NCBI RefSeq assembly: GCF_003129965.1
Contig: NZ_NRCJ01000007.1
Span: forward strand, 62,001-126,000
DNA: 64,000 nucleotides
Origin: Aggregatibacter kilianii
GTDB taxonomy: Bacteria > Pseudomonadota > Gammaproteobacteria > Enterobacterales > Pasteurellaceae
Direction: 5' to 3'
Shown here piece by piece: positions 1 through 6,688 of this stretch. A program made the translations under genes and the position numbers. Below the pieces are notes generated by a model. The model was not told the origin of the DNA. It made no database searches and saw only the letters and a list, made by a program, of their open reading frames with translations. The stretch's first letter is position 1. The number at the start of each line of letters is the position of its first letter.

Positions 1-526
1 CATCGATTTCGATTTCATAATTTAATTGATGTTGTTCACGGTAAGTTTTTAGTGCGCTAATTTTGTACAACATTTCCGGAATAAATGCCTGTCCGGCAAA
101 TCCGGGATCGATGGTTAAAACAGTGACTTTATCCACCTTATGCATATAAAGTTGCGCCGCCGAAATATCGGTTTCAGGATTAAAAATAATGCCGACTTTC
201 ATACCTAGCTGACGAATACGATCAAATAACCGAAAAGCTTGTCCCGAAATCGTTTCAACCTGTAACGTAATCATGTCTGCGCCCGCCTCGGCGAGAACCT
301 CAATATAATTTTCCGGTTTCATTACCATTAAGTGACAATCTAAAGGTTTCTTTGCCAGCTTTTTCACTTCCTTTACAAAAAATGGCGAAAGCGTGATGTT
401 TTGCACAAAGTGTCCGTCCATAATATCAATGTGAAAGTAACCAACTTTCTGATCTAAAAACTCAATTTGCTCTTTAAATTTGGTTAAATCCATACACATT
501 AATGAAGGCGCTATCGTTACACTCAT
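1..526 (-). CDS. alsE: D-allulose-6-phosphate 3-epimerase (3' end cut by window edge)
   Basis: Ribulose-phosphate-3-epimerase family TIM barrel. Translated from the ATG complementary to 524-526, the protein begins MSVTIAPSLMCMDLTKFKEQ and contains FHIDIMDGHF, LDCHLMV and TIDPGFAGQ, the metal- and phosphate-binding segments of the family. The SLMCMDL-KFKEQIEF opening is characteristic of AlsE of D-allose catabolism rather than of housekeeping Rpe (from memory of the E. coli protein). AlsE converts D-allulose-6-phosphate to fructose-6-phosphate in the cytoplasm. AGGAGA lies just upstream of the start. About 175 residues are visible; the C-terminus and any als partner genes lie beyond base 1. 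Rpe-like activity on another sugar phosphate cannot be excluded. Confidence 0.85.
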   Translation of the reverse strand, partial: MSVTIAPSLMCMDLTKFKEQIEFLDQKVGYFHIDIMDGHFVQNITLSPFFVKEVKKLAKKPLDCHLMVMKPENYIEVLAEAGADMITLQVETISGQAFRLFDRIRQLGMKVGIIFNPETDISAAQLYMHKVDKVTVLTIDPGFAGQAFIPEMLYKISALKTYREQHQLNYEIEID

Positions 527-841
527 AATAATCTCCTATGTGGTTTACTTTCACTCTCATCACAGAAAATAAAATTTTGTGAAGTTGATATACTTATACC
601 ACACTTTTTGAATTGGTCAAGCTTTTCTTTATGAGATTTTTATTTTTGTGAAGTTTTATATAAAAAAGAAAAGATTAAGATGATTTACAGCCTGTTAAAT
701 ACGGGATATTTTATGAGTTATATTGAAAATAAAATCACAAACAAATATCAACATGTAAAGATATTGCAATTTTAATAATATGAAATGATAGAAAATAAAG
801 GGAAAGACCGCCGGTCTTTTTTCAACAAGCGGTCGAGGTGA
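527..841. promoter_or_regulatory. 315-bp intergenic region with tandem 12-bp repeats upstream of alsE
   Basis: AT-rich region between the alsE start and the end of the aldo/keto reductase gene. The 12-mer TTTTGTGAAGTT occurs twice in direct orientation, at 575-586 and 644-655, 69 bp apart. Both lie upstream of alsE and could be operator sites of a sugar regulator. No gene or RNA was recognised here; a small hairpin at 803-819 is listed separately. Confidence 0.4.
803..819 (-). terminator. Probable terminator of the reductase pair
   Basis: AAAGACC (803-809) pairs with GGTCTTT (813-819) across a 3-base loop, 23 bp past the stop of the minus-strand aldo/keto reductase gene. Minus-strand sequence beyond it is T-rich but interrupted by CCC, so the call is moderate. 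Confidence 0.45.
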
Positions 842-1690
842 TTACTCGTCTTGCATATAGCCTTTCAGCCAACGCATTGCTTCAATGCTATGATGGTCGA
901 TAAATTGGCTTTCACCGAGATCTAACGTGGCGATGGCTTGTTTGTCTTCTTCACTCAAGGCGAAGTCAAATACCGCCAAATTTTCTGCCATACGTTCAGG
1001 TTTGGTCGATTTGGCTAACACAACAATGCCTTGCTCCACCAGCCAGCGTACAATCACTTGTGCGACCGATTTTCCGTATTTTGCGCCGATGGCGGTCAGT
1101 GTCGGATTGCGGAAAATATCGTGCTTTCCTTCCGCAAAAGGCGCCCAGGCTTCCGGCACAATGCCTTCGGCTTTTAAAATCGCAATATCATTGCGGCGTT
1201 GGTGGAACGGATTAATTTCAATTTGATCCACCTGCGGCATGACTTGGTTAAATTCGCCTAAATCCACCGCACGATCCGGCGTGAAGTTGCTCACGCCGAT
1301 AGCACGAATTTTGCCTTCCGACCGTAATTTTTCCAACGCGCGCCAAGTGCCGTACACATCGCCGAAAGGTTGATGAATCAGCACGAGATCAAGATAATCT
1401 AATTGCATTTTTGCCAGTGAATGCTCAACGGAAGCGCGCGCCGCTTCTTCGCCGGCATTGCTAATCCACACTTTGGTGGTCACAAACAAGGCTTCGCGCG
1501 CCACACCGCTGTTGGCAATGCCGCGTCCCACTTCCGCTTCATTGCAGTAGGCTTGCGCCGTGTCGATATGGCGATAACCCGCTTGAATGGCGTGAATCAC
1601 CGCCTGCTCGGTTTCTTCCGGCGGGATTTGGAACACGCCGAAGCCCAAAATCGGCATTTTTACGTTGTTATTCAGTTGAATACTTTGCAT
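842..1690 (-). CDS. Aldo/keto reductase (2,5-diketo-D-gluconate reductase-like)
   Basis: NADPH-dependent reductase of carbonyl compounds, cytoplasmic, 282 residues from the chosen ATG at 1690. This start is preceded by AGGAGAAG and begins MQSIQLNNNVKMPILGFGVF, as family members do; longer reading to 1768 is not needed. The tetrad is visible: Asp in HIDTAQ, Tyr in QAYCNE, Lys in TTKVW and His in LIHQPFG. The C-terminal nucleotide-binding part contains VLAKSTKPERMAENL. It sits 47 bp downstream of an SDR gene on the same strand, probably co-transcribed. Similarity is to the DkgA/YvgN group; the physiological substrate cannot be read from sequence. Confidence 0.85.
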   Translation of the reverse strand: MQSIQLNNNVKMPILGFGVFQIPPEETEQAVIHAIQAGYRHIDTAQAYCNEAEVGRGIANSGVAREALFVTTKVWISNAGEEAARASVEHSLAKMQLDYLDLVLIHQPFGDVYGTWRALEKLRSEGKIRAIGVSNFTPDRAVDLGEFNQVMPQVDQIEINPFHQRRNDIAILKAEGIVPEAWAPFAEGKHDIFRNPTLTAIGAKYGKSVAQVIVRWLVEQGIVVLAKSTKPERMAENLAVFDFALSEEDKQAIATLDLGESQFIDHHSIEAMRWLKGYMQDE

Positions 1691-1737
1691 TTTCTTCTCC
1701 TTATGACTTAAAAAACGTTTGAAAAACCCACCGCACT

Positions 1738-2565
1738 TTATTTGGCAGTTTCCAGATCTTTCCACCAATATTTCGCGGTGGCGCCGCCGTCGATTAAGAA
1801 ATCACTGCCGGTAATATACGCGCCGCGTTCGGACATGATTAATTCCGCCAAATTGGCGATTTCGTCCGGTGCGCCGCCACGACCGACCGGAAGTTCGGAC
1901 AGCATTTTTTGATAGAATTCTTTACGATCGCCGTTCAGCTCATCGTTGGCGAGAGGCGTGTAAATAATTCCGGCGCTAATGCAGTTCACGCGGGCGCCGC
2001 GTTTGCCCCATTTCACTGCTTCCCATTGCACGCGCAAGGCATTACCACGTTTGGAAAGTTGGTAGGCGCGCAAGCTGTCGTCCACTTCTTTAATGAACGG
2101 TAAATTCAGCAATTCATCTATCGGAGTGAGTGCGAGCGCGCGGTTTTGTTCTAAGGTCAGCGGGGCTAAACGATAAGCGGATTGCGAACCGATCATTATT
2201 GCCGAACCGCCTTTCGCGATGACCTTACCGAATTCTTCCAGCAACACCGCCGTGCCGTATAAATCCACTTTGAAGAGCTGCTGCGCGGAGGCTTGCGATG
2301 GCGACACACCGGCGGTGTTGATTAACCCTTTGATGTCACCAAATGCGGTGGAAAATGCCACGACGTTTTGAATGGATTCGCGGCTGGAGACATCGCATTC
2401 CACGGTATATACACGAAAGCCCGCGTTGCGTAATTCCGCCGCTTGTTTTTCCGCGTTTTCCAAACGTAAATCCGCCAACACCAATTCTTTTCCCACCGCC
2501 ACACGACGGGCGATTGCTACACCGATGGCGCCGGAACCGACTAAAACGATCACTTCTTTTGACAT
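1738..2565 (-). CDS. SDR-family oxidoreductase
   Basis: Classical short-chain dehydrogenase of 275 residues. The N-terminus has a dinucleotide-binding loop (VLVGSGAIGVAIAR). It keeps the NTAGVS segment, and catalytic Tyr-Lys appear in AYQLSK. The C-terminal ITGSDFLIDGGATA strand is the family hallmark. Substrate is unknown. The glycine loop is GSGAIG rather than the more usual TGxxxGIG, a mild deviation. It is probably first gene of a two-gene unit with the aldo/keto reductase. Its upstream region shares a spaced motif with that of another reductase gene (start 4781), suggesting common regulation. Confidence 0.85.
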   Translation of the reverse strand: MSKEVIVLVGSGAIGVAIARRVAVGKELVLADLRLENAEKQAAELRNAGFRVYTVECDVSSRESIQNVVAFSTAFGDIKGLINTAGVSPSQASAQQLFKVDLYGTAVLLEEFGKVIAKGGSAIMIGSQSAYRLAPLTLEQNRALALTPIDELLNLPFIKEVDDSLRAYQLSKRGNALRVQWEAVKWGKRGARVNCISAGIIYTPLANDELNGDRKEFYQKMLSELPVGRGGAPDEIANLAELIMSERGAYITGSDFLIDGGATAKYWWKDLETAK

Positions 2566-2586
2566 CTTCTCTTCCCCTTATTTATT

Positions 2587-2668
2587 GAAAGTACGGTCAG
2601 TTTAGCGCGAGTTTTTTCCGGGAAAAACCGCCTCTTGTTCATTGATGTGTTGAATAAAATTCAGTAAT
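2587..2668 (-). promoter_or_regulatory. Promoter module A, duplicated at 4803-4884
   Basis: Contains GAAAGTACGGTCAGTTTA at 2587-2604 and the palindrome TGAATAAAATTCA at 2651-2663, which is 86 bp upstream of the SDR start. The same two blocks, with identical 64-bp offset and identical distance to the start codon, occur before the reductase starting at 4781. Probably a shared operator or promoter region; the regulator is unknown. Confidence 0.5.
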
Positions 2669-2724
2669 AAAAATATCCTCAAAAACGACCGCACTTTTCA
2701 TCACCAGAAAATCAATATCCTTTT

Positions 2725-3417
2725 TCATTTTTTATCCTCATTTTGCGGGCGGCGAAATAACGCCAGCCACACCGCAACGCGCGTGGCGTAGGCGAAGAAA
2801 ATCAGAATGGCGAAATAATCGGCATAAAAATGCACCGCACTTTCGTTGCTGTCGAAAAAAGCGAAGTCCACGTTGTTAACTAAATACGGAAATAAATCCC
2901 GGCTGTAAAAGACGAATAAGCCGTACAGGGCGAGGGCGCTCCAAATCAACGGCAATCCCCATTTTACGGTGATGCCGTTTAAATCCGTGCCGAAGATACG
3001 TCCCAACATCGCTGCCAACGCCTTCCAGTGTAAGCCGACGTGCATGGCGATGACGATTTGAATCCAATGCACGCTTAACATGTGAGTTTTGCGCGTGACA
3101 TCGTCGGTTAAGTGAAACGGCATCTCGGCGAAAATATGCTTGGAAAGCAAAATTCCGCTGATAGAAGCCGTCAGAAACAGCAAAATCAGCGCGCCGTTTA
3201 ACCCTGTTTGCAGCAGGCGATACGCATTATCGCCCTGCCGGAGCTTTTTAAACCACCATAAATTCAGCCCCGTGTGGCTGAAAATCAACCCGATAAACGC
3301 CAAGCCGAGCCATTCGTGCACTATTTCGCCGAGCAAGTGATATGCCATCAGGGAAAGCAGCAGAACGGTGAGAATAAGATCCTGAATGAGTTGGATGTAG
3401 TATTTTTGGGGCATCAT
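2725..3417 (-). CDS. DUF4405-type membrane cytochrome b-like protein
   Basis: Integral membrane protein of 230 residues with about five hydrophobic helices (roughly residues 10-30, 35-50, 68-90, 110-130, 150-170) and another near 200-220. Histidines sit where a b-type heme could be held: three in the first two helices (AYHLLGEIVHEW and FSHTGLN) and more in the SVHWIQIVIAMHVGLHW helix. This pattern fits DUF4405/flavinylation-associated cytochromes, which pass electrons across the inner membrane. It lies downstream of an exported flavodoxin gene on the same strand, separated by a hairpin-rich spacer. ATG codons at 3417 and 3414 are both possible starts; GGA lies 5 bases before the first. Function is inferred from fold and context only. 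Confidence 0.65.
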   Translation of the reverse strand: MMPQKYYIQLIQDLILTVLLLSLMAYHLLGEIVHEWLGLAFIGLIFSHTGLNLWWFKKLRQGDNAYRLLQTGLNGALILLFLTASISGILLSKHIFAEMPFHLTDDVTRKTHMLSVHWIQIVIAMHVGLHWKALAAMLGRIFGTDLNGITVKWGLPLIWSALALYGLFVFYSRDLFPYLVNNVDFAFFDSNESAVHFYADYFAILIFFAYATRVAVWLALFRRPQNEDKK

Positions 3418-3436
3418 CAAATTCCAAAAATGCCGA

Positions 3437-3545
3437 GGGTAAGTTTACCCACGGTTAGGCATAAGCGTTCCCCTTTGGGGAACAAGCCGCTTCTACCCCA
3501 ACGGGGTAGGATGATAACTAACCTAGGGTAACTTGTTACCCTAGG
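3437..3545. repeat. Cluster of four short hairpins
   Basis: Four perfect inverted repeats in 109 bp: GGGTAA/TTACCC at 3437-3450; GTTCCCC/GGGGAAC at 3467-3483 with a 3-nt loop; CTACCCC/GGGGTAG at 3493-3509 with a 3-nt loop; and CCTAGGGTAAC/GTTACCCTAGG at 3522-3545 (11-bp stem, 2-nt loop). The second is nested in an outer AAGCG/CGCTT pair (3463-3492). No T-tract follows, so these are not simple terminators. The arrangement looks like a REP/MITE-type element or an intercistronic RNA stabiliser between the flavodoxin and cytochrome genes. Confidence 0.7.
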
Positions 3546-3551
3546 CAATCG

Positions 3552-4166
3552 CTATTGTAATTTCTTCAACCATTCCGCCAAATCACGCTCCACGTCGCTA
3601 TCTGCCTTGGTCGTGCGGTGCAAATACACCTCAAAGCCCGCTTTCATATTGGCTTTCGGTTGCATTTTGCGGATTTCTTCCAAGCTGCCGCTGAAGCGAC
3701 TGCCGCCGTGAGCGACGAACGGGATAAGGGTTTTGCCGCTGAAGTCGTTTTGCTCAAAGAAGCTGTACATCGCCATCGGCATCTGGTACCACCAAATCGG
3801 GTAGCCGACGAAAATGGTGTCGTAATCCGCCAGGTTTGGTTTGGCTTTTAACGCCGGCTTGGTGCCTTTGCGCTGTTCCGCCTGGGCGAAATCCAATAAC
3901 GGCTTGTGGGTGTCCGGGTAGCGTTGTACGGTTTCAATGCGGAAAAAATCGCCACCGACGTTTTTCTGAATTTCACGGGCAAGATATTCCGTGGCACCGA
4001 ACGCCTGCCTGTCTTTGATGATTTTACTGGCGCCGCTGACGCCGTCCAGTTTGTCATTCGGAATGCTTTCCGGGTGCGTAAAATACACGATGAGATTTTT
4101 GGCTTGTGCCATTTGCGCGCCGAGTAACAACATGACGCCAGTAAAAAGTGCGGTTGCTTTTTTCAT
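3552..4166 (-). CDS. Exported flavodoxin-like protein
   Basis: 204 residues. Residues 1-22 form a typical Sec signal peptide (MKKATALF..LLLGAQMAQA, cleavage expected after AQA). The mature part is a flavodoxin fold: the first strand LIVYFTHPES corresponds to the FMN phosphate loop region, followed by YDTIFVGYPIWWYQMP, the classic segment that stacks on the flavin, and FVAHGGSRFSGSLEEI. Exported flavodoxins are predicted electron carriers or quinone/azo reductases in the periplasm. It is downstream of a NAD(P)-binding protein gene by 33 bp and upstream of a membrane cytochrome, so a small extracytoplasmic redox chain is plausible. Whether FMN is bound is not shown by sequence. Confidence 0.8.
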   Translation of the reverse strand: MKKATALFTGVMLLLGAQMAQAKNLIVYFTHPESIPNDKLDGVSGASKIIKDRQAFGATEYLAREIQKNVGGDFFRIETVQRYPDTHKPLLDFAQAEQRKGTKPALKAKPNLADYDTIFVGYPIWWYQMPMAMYSFFEQNDFSGKTLIPFVAHGGSRFSGSLEEIRKMQPKANMKAGFEVYLHRTTKADSDVERDLAEWLKKLQ

Positions 4167-4199
4167 CGTTTTTTCCTCTCTGTGTTTGACATTAACAGG

Positions 4200-4781
4200 T
4201 TAAACTCGCGCGATGCCAAGGCTTTCGCCGATAGCATATTCGGGGCGATCCACCAATTTGGCGATAAGTACCGCGATACTCCGTTTGGACACCTCATGCC
4301 CACGAAACGGCTCGCCTTTGCGGGTCAGTTGATAATCAATTTCCGCGCCGTTAGTGAACCAACCCGGACGAATCACGGTGTAATCCAAATCGGCGCTTTC
4401 CACCACCTTCGCCGAATTGCGATACGGATCTAAAATCGCGCCGTGATCTTCGCCGGTTTCATTGTAGATGCCCATGGAGCTGATCCAAATCAGGCGTTTC
4501 ACACCTGTCTTATTCATGGCTTGTACGACGTTTTTCGCCATCGGCTCAAGGTTGCCGGCGAGGTTGGCATAGACAATATCCTGCCCCGCCATTAACTGTT
4601 CAAGTTGCGCCAAATCCATTACATCCCCCTGCACCACCTTCACGCGCTTACCGACAAATTTTTGCAAGTTCGCCACATTGCGCAACATCAGCGTTAATCG
4701 TACGGCGGAATTTTCCAACAGCACCGGAATCACCGTTTGCGCCAACCCGCCGTTCGCGCCTAAAACCAAGACGTTTTTCAT
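4200..4781 (-). CDS. NAD(P)-binding (NmrA/atypical SDR) reductase
   Basis: 193 residues. The N-terminus NVLVLGANGGLAQTVIPVLL is a Rossmann GxxGxxG motif, followed by VVQGDVMDLAQLEQ and LIWISSMGIY, typical of NmrA-like or atypical SDR proteins that bind NAD(P)H. It has DYTVIRPGWFTNG near residue 135, also family-typical. Substrate is unknown. It is the first gene of an apparent operon with the exported flavodoxin. The upstream region carries the same spaced motifs as the SDR at 1738-2565. A LysR gene lies further upstream on the other strand, with vapBC between them. Confidence 0.8.
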   Translation of the reverse strand: MKNVLVLGANGGLAQTVIPVLLENSAVRLTLMLRNVANLQKFVGKRVKVVQGDVMDLAQLEQLMAGQDIVYANLAGNLEPMAKNVVQAMNKTGVKRLIWISSMGIYNETGEDHGAILDPYRNSAKVVESADLDYTVIRPGWFTNGAEIDYQLTRKGEPFRGHEVSKRSIAVLIAKLVDRPEYAIGESLGIARV

Positions 4782-4802
4782 TTATTCACCTCATTGTTCA
4801 TG

Positions 4803-4884
4803 GAAAGTGCGGTCAGTTTACAAAGTGTTTTGCTTGAGATAAATCAGGGTTGGTTTTATAGTGTCGTGAATAAAATTCAGCAAT
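4803..4884 (-). promoter_or_regulatory. Promoter module B, copy of 2587-2668
   Basis: GAAAGTGCGGTCAGTTTA at 4803-4820, including an uptake-signal core, and TGAATAAAATTCA at 4867-4879. Offsets between blocks (64 bp) and to the start codon of the downstream reductase (86 bp) equal those of module A. The intervening bases are not conserved, which argues for functional spacing or an old duplication. Confidence 0.5.
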
Positions 4885-4914
4885 GATTATTTTGACCGGG
4901 AAGAGGAATGGGCG

Positions 4915-4945
4915 TAGTATATACTCAATTCAACATAGTATATAC
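4915..4945 (+). promoter_or_regulatory. vapBC operator: two TAGTATATAC repeats
   Basis: TAGTATATAC occurs at 4915-4924 and 4936-4945, 21 bp apart, i.e. two helical turns on the same DNA face. Each contains the 8-bp palindrome GTATATAC. They end one base before the GGAGG ribosome site of vapB. This is the expected layout of a VapB/VapBC autoregulatory operator. Confidence 0.7.
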
Positions 4946-4954
4946 GGAGGAGTC

Positions 4955-5191
4955 ATGTTAGCAAAAGTCTTTCAAAGCGGTAACAGTCAGGCGGTACGCA
5001 TTCCCGTTGATTTTCGATTTGATGTGGATACCGTGGAAATTTTTCGTCAGGAAAACGGCGACGTAGTACTGCGCCCGGTGAAAAACAACGAAACGCATTT
5101 TCTGGCATTATTCGACGGATTTGACGAAGATTTCATTTCCGCCCTGGAAGATCGCGATAGCACACCGCCACAGGAGCGGGAACAACTATGA
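4955..5191 (+). CDS. vapB: Antitoxin VapB (VagC-type)
   Basis: 78 residues from the ATG at 4955, which has GGAGG four bases upstream; the reading frame is open from 4883 but has no ribosome site there. MLAKVFQSGNSQAVRIPVDF is the AbrB/SpoVT swapped-hairpin DNA-binding domain of VagC-type VapB proteins. The acidic C-terminal part (FDGFDEDFISALED) should wrap the toxin. It overlaps vapC by 4 bases (ATGA), indicating translational coupling. VapB neutralises VapC and represses the operon with it. Confidence 0.9.
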   Translation: MLAKVFQSGNSQAVRIPVDFRFDVDTVEIFRQENGDVVLRPVKNNETHFLALFDGFDEDFISALEDRDSTPPQEREQL

Positions 5192-5595
5192 TTTATTTGT
5201 TGGACACCAATATCATTATTTACCTCATGAAAAATCGTCCGCAAGCGGTTGCCGACAAAGTGGCGCAACTGCCGCCTAATGATCGGCTGGCAATGAGTTT
5301 TATCACTTATGCGGAATTGCTGAAAGGTGCCCACGGTAGTCACAACTATGAAAAAGCCGTCAGCGGTATTCAACGCATCACGAAGCGGATTTCGGTGCTG
5401 TATCCCGACGAACAAATTTGCCATTATTACGGTAAATGGGCGGACACGTTAAAAAAACAAGGCACGCCTATCGGCAATAACGATCTCTGGATTGCCTGTC
5501 ATGCACTCAGTTTAAATGCAGTGCTGGTCACCCATAACGTGAAAGAATTCGCGCGCATCAACGAATTAAAATGGCAGGACTGGACTCAGGAATAA
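5188..5595 (+). CDS. vapC: Toxin VapC, PIN-domain ribonuclease
   Basis: 135 residues, PIN domain. Acidic catalytic positions are visible: Asp6 in LLDTNIII, Glu in TYAELLKGA, and Asp in NNDLWIACHA. The C-terminal VLVTHNVKEFARI is the usual TxNxxEF segment. VapC toxins cut RNA, often initiator tRNA in enterobacterial relatives, and are held inactive by VapB. The intact motifs suggest an active toxin. The gene ends two bases before the ATG of a LysR gene, so the regulator is either co-transcribed or has its promoter inside vapC. Confidence 0.9.
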   Translation: MIYLLDTNIIIYLMKNRPQAVADKVAQLPPNDRLAMSFITYAELLKGAHGSHNYEKAVSGIQRITKRISVLYPDEQICHYYGKWADTLKKQGTPIGNNDLWIACHALSLNAVLVTHNVKEFARINELKWQDWTQE

Positions 5596-5597
5596 GC

Positions 5598-6485
5598 ATG
5601 CAAAACTTCAACGAACTCAACTATTTTCTTACGCTCGCGCAAACCAATAGCTTCGTGCAGGCGGGTCGGTTGCTTGGGATTTCGTCTTCGGCGCTCAGCC
5701 ATAGCATGAAAAGTCTGGAAACGCGCCTAAATTTGCGTTTGTTTAACCGCACCACACGCAATGTGTCGCTCACCGAGGCGGGGCAGCAGTTGTACGAACA
5801 GTTAGCGCCGTTATACCGCTCCATTAATGAAGAAGTGGATGCCTTGAGCGATTTCTTAAATACGCCGTCGGGCACCATTCGCATTAATGCGCCGGCGGTG
5901 GCGGCGGAAGCGGTGCTGTATCCGCGCTTGCGGGAATTTTTACCGAATTACCCGAAAATCAAGGTGGAAATCGTGGTGGAAAATCGCTGGTCGGATATTG
6001 TTAAAGAAGGCTTCGATATCGGCGTGCGGTTGGGCAACGACGTGGCGAAAGAGATGATTGCCGTGCAAATTTCCGAGCCGCTGAAAATGGCGCTGGTGGC
6101 GTCCCCTGCCTATCTGGCGGGGAAACCGACACCGAAAACATTGGAGGATTTAGCGCAACACAGCCTCATCGGCGCGCGTATTTCCGCCCAGCACGGCGCA
6201 GAAATGGAATGGGAATTTAAACACAAAAAAGAGGTGATCAAATTCCTACCGAATTCCCAATTTTCCATTAACAACCACCTGCGTCAGCAAGCGGCGTTAG
6301 ACGGTTTGGGCATAGCTTGGATACCGCGCATGAGTGTGGAAAAAGAACTGGTGGAAGGCAAACTAATTGAATTATTACCCCAATTCGCCATGACCTACGA
6401 CCCGCTTTACCTCTATTACCCAAGCCGCCGCGGCCATTCGAACGTGTTCAAACTGGTGGTGGAGGCGTTACGGTTGAAAGGCTAA
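5598..6485 (+). CDS. LysR-family transcriptional regulator
   Basis: 295 residues from the ATG at 5598. The N-terminal winged helix (ELNYFLTLAQTNSFVQAGRLLGISSSALSHSMKSLE) is followed by LFNRTTRNVSLTEAG and a C-terminal periplasmic-binding-like effector domain. The type resembles regulators of reductase genes (DsdC/CrgA-like LTTRs adjacent to SDRs or flavin proteins). It starts 2 bp after vapC, with no room for its own promoter outside the toxin gene. Likely target: the divergent reductase-flavodoxin operon beginning at 4781. This is inference from position. Confidence 0.85.
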   Translation: MQNFNELNYFLTLAQTNSFVQAGRLLGISSSALSHSMKSLETRLNLRLFNRTTRNVSLTEAGQQLYEQLAPLYRSINEEVDALSDFLNTPSGTIRINAPAVAAEAVLYPRLREFLPNYPKIKVEIVVENRWSDIVKEGFDIGVRLGNDVAKEMIAVQISEPLKMALVASPAYLAGKPTPKTLEDLAQHSLIGARISAQHGAEMEWEFKHKKEVIKFLPNSQFSINNHLRQQAALDGLGIAWIPRMSVEKELVEGKLIELLPQFAMTYDPLYLYYPSRRGHSNVFKLVVEALRLKG

Positions 6486-6496
6486 CCCCTCTATCT

Positions 6497-6541
6497 AAAA
6501 GTGCGGTGTATTTTTCACTTAAAAACTGCACCGCACTTTTT
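6497..6541 (+). terminator. Paired uptake-signal terminator after lysR
   Basis: AAAAGTGCGGTG (6497-6508) and its complement CACCGCACTTTT (6529-6540) form a 12-bp stem 11 bases after the LysR stop, ending in TTTT. Inverted uptake signals are well known to serve as terminators in Pasteurellaceae. Confidence 0.8.
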
Positions 6542-6688
6542 CTTCTCTATTTTTCCCCGGCTCCTCCTCCGATTTGCCTAAAACCACGGGACAAGTAGGG
6601 AAAATCTGCTATACTGCCCGCCGAGTTTTTACTCAATTCCCAGATAAAAATTAACCGCTCGCTATGTTTAGCTTTGGAGGACGATAAA

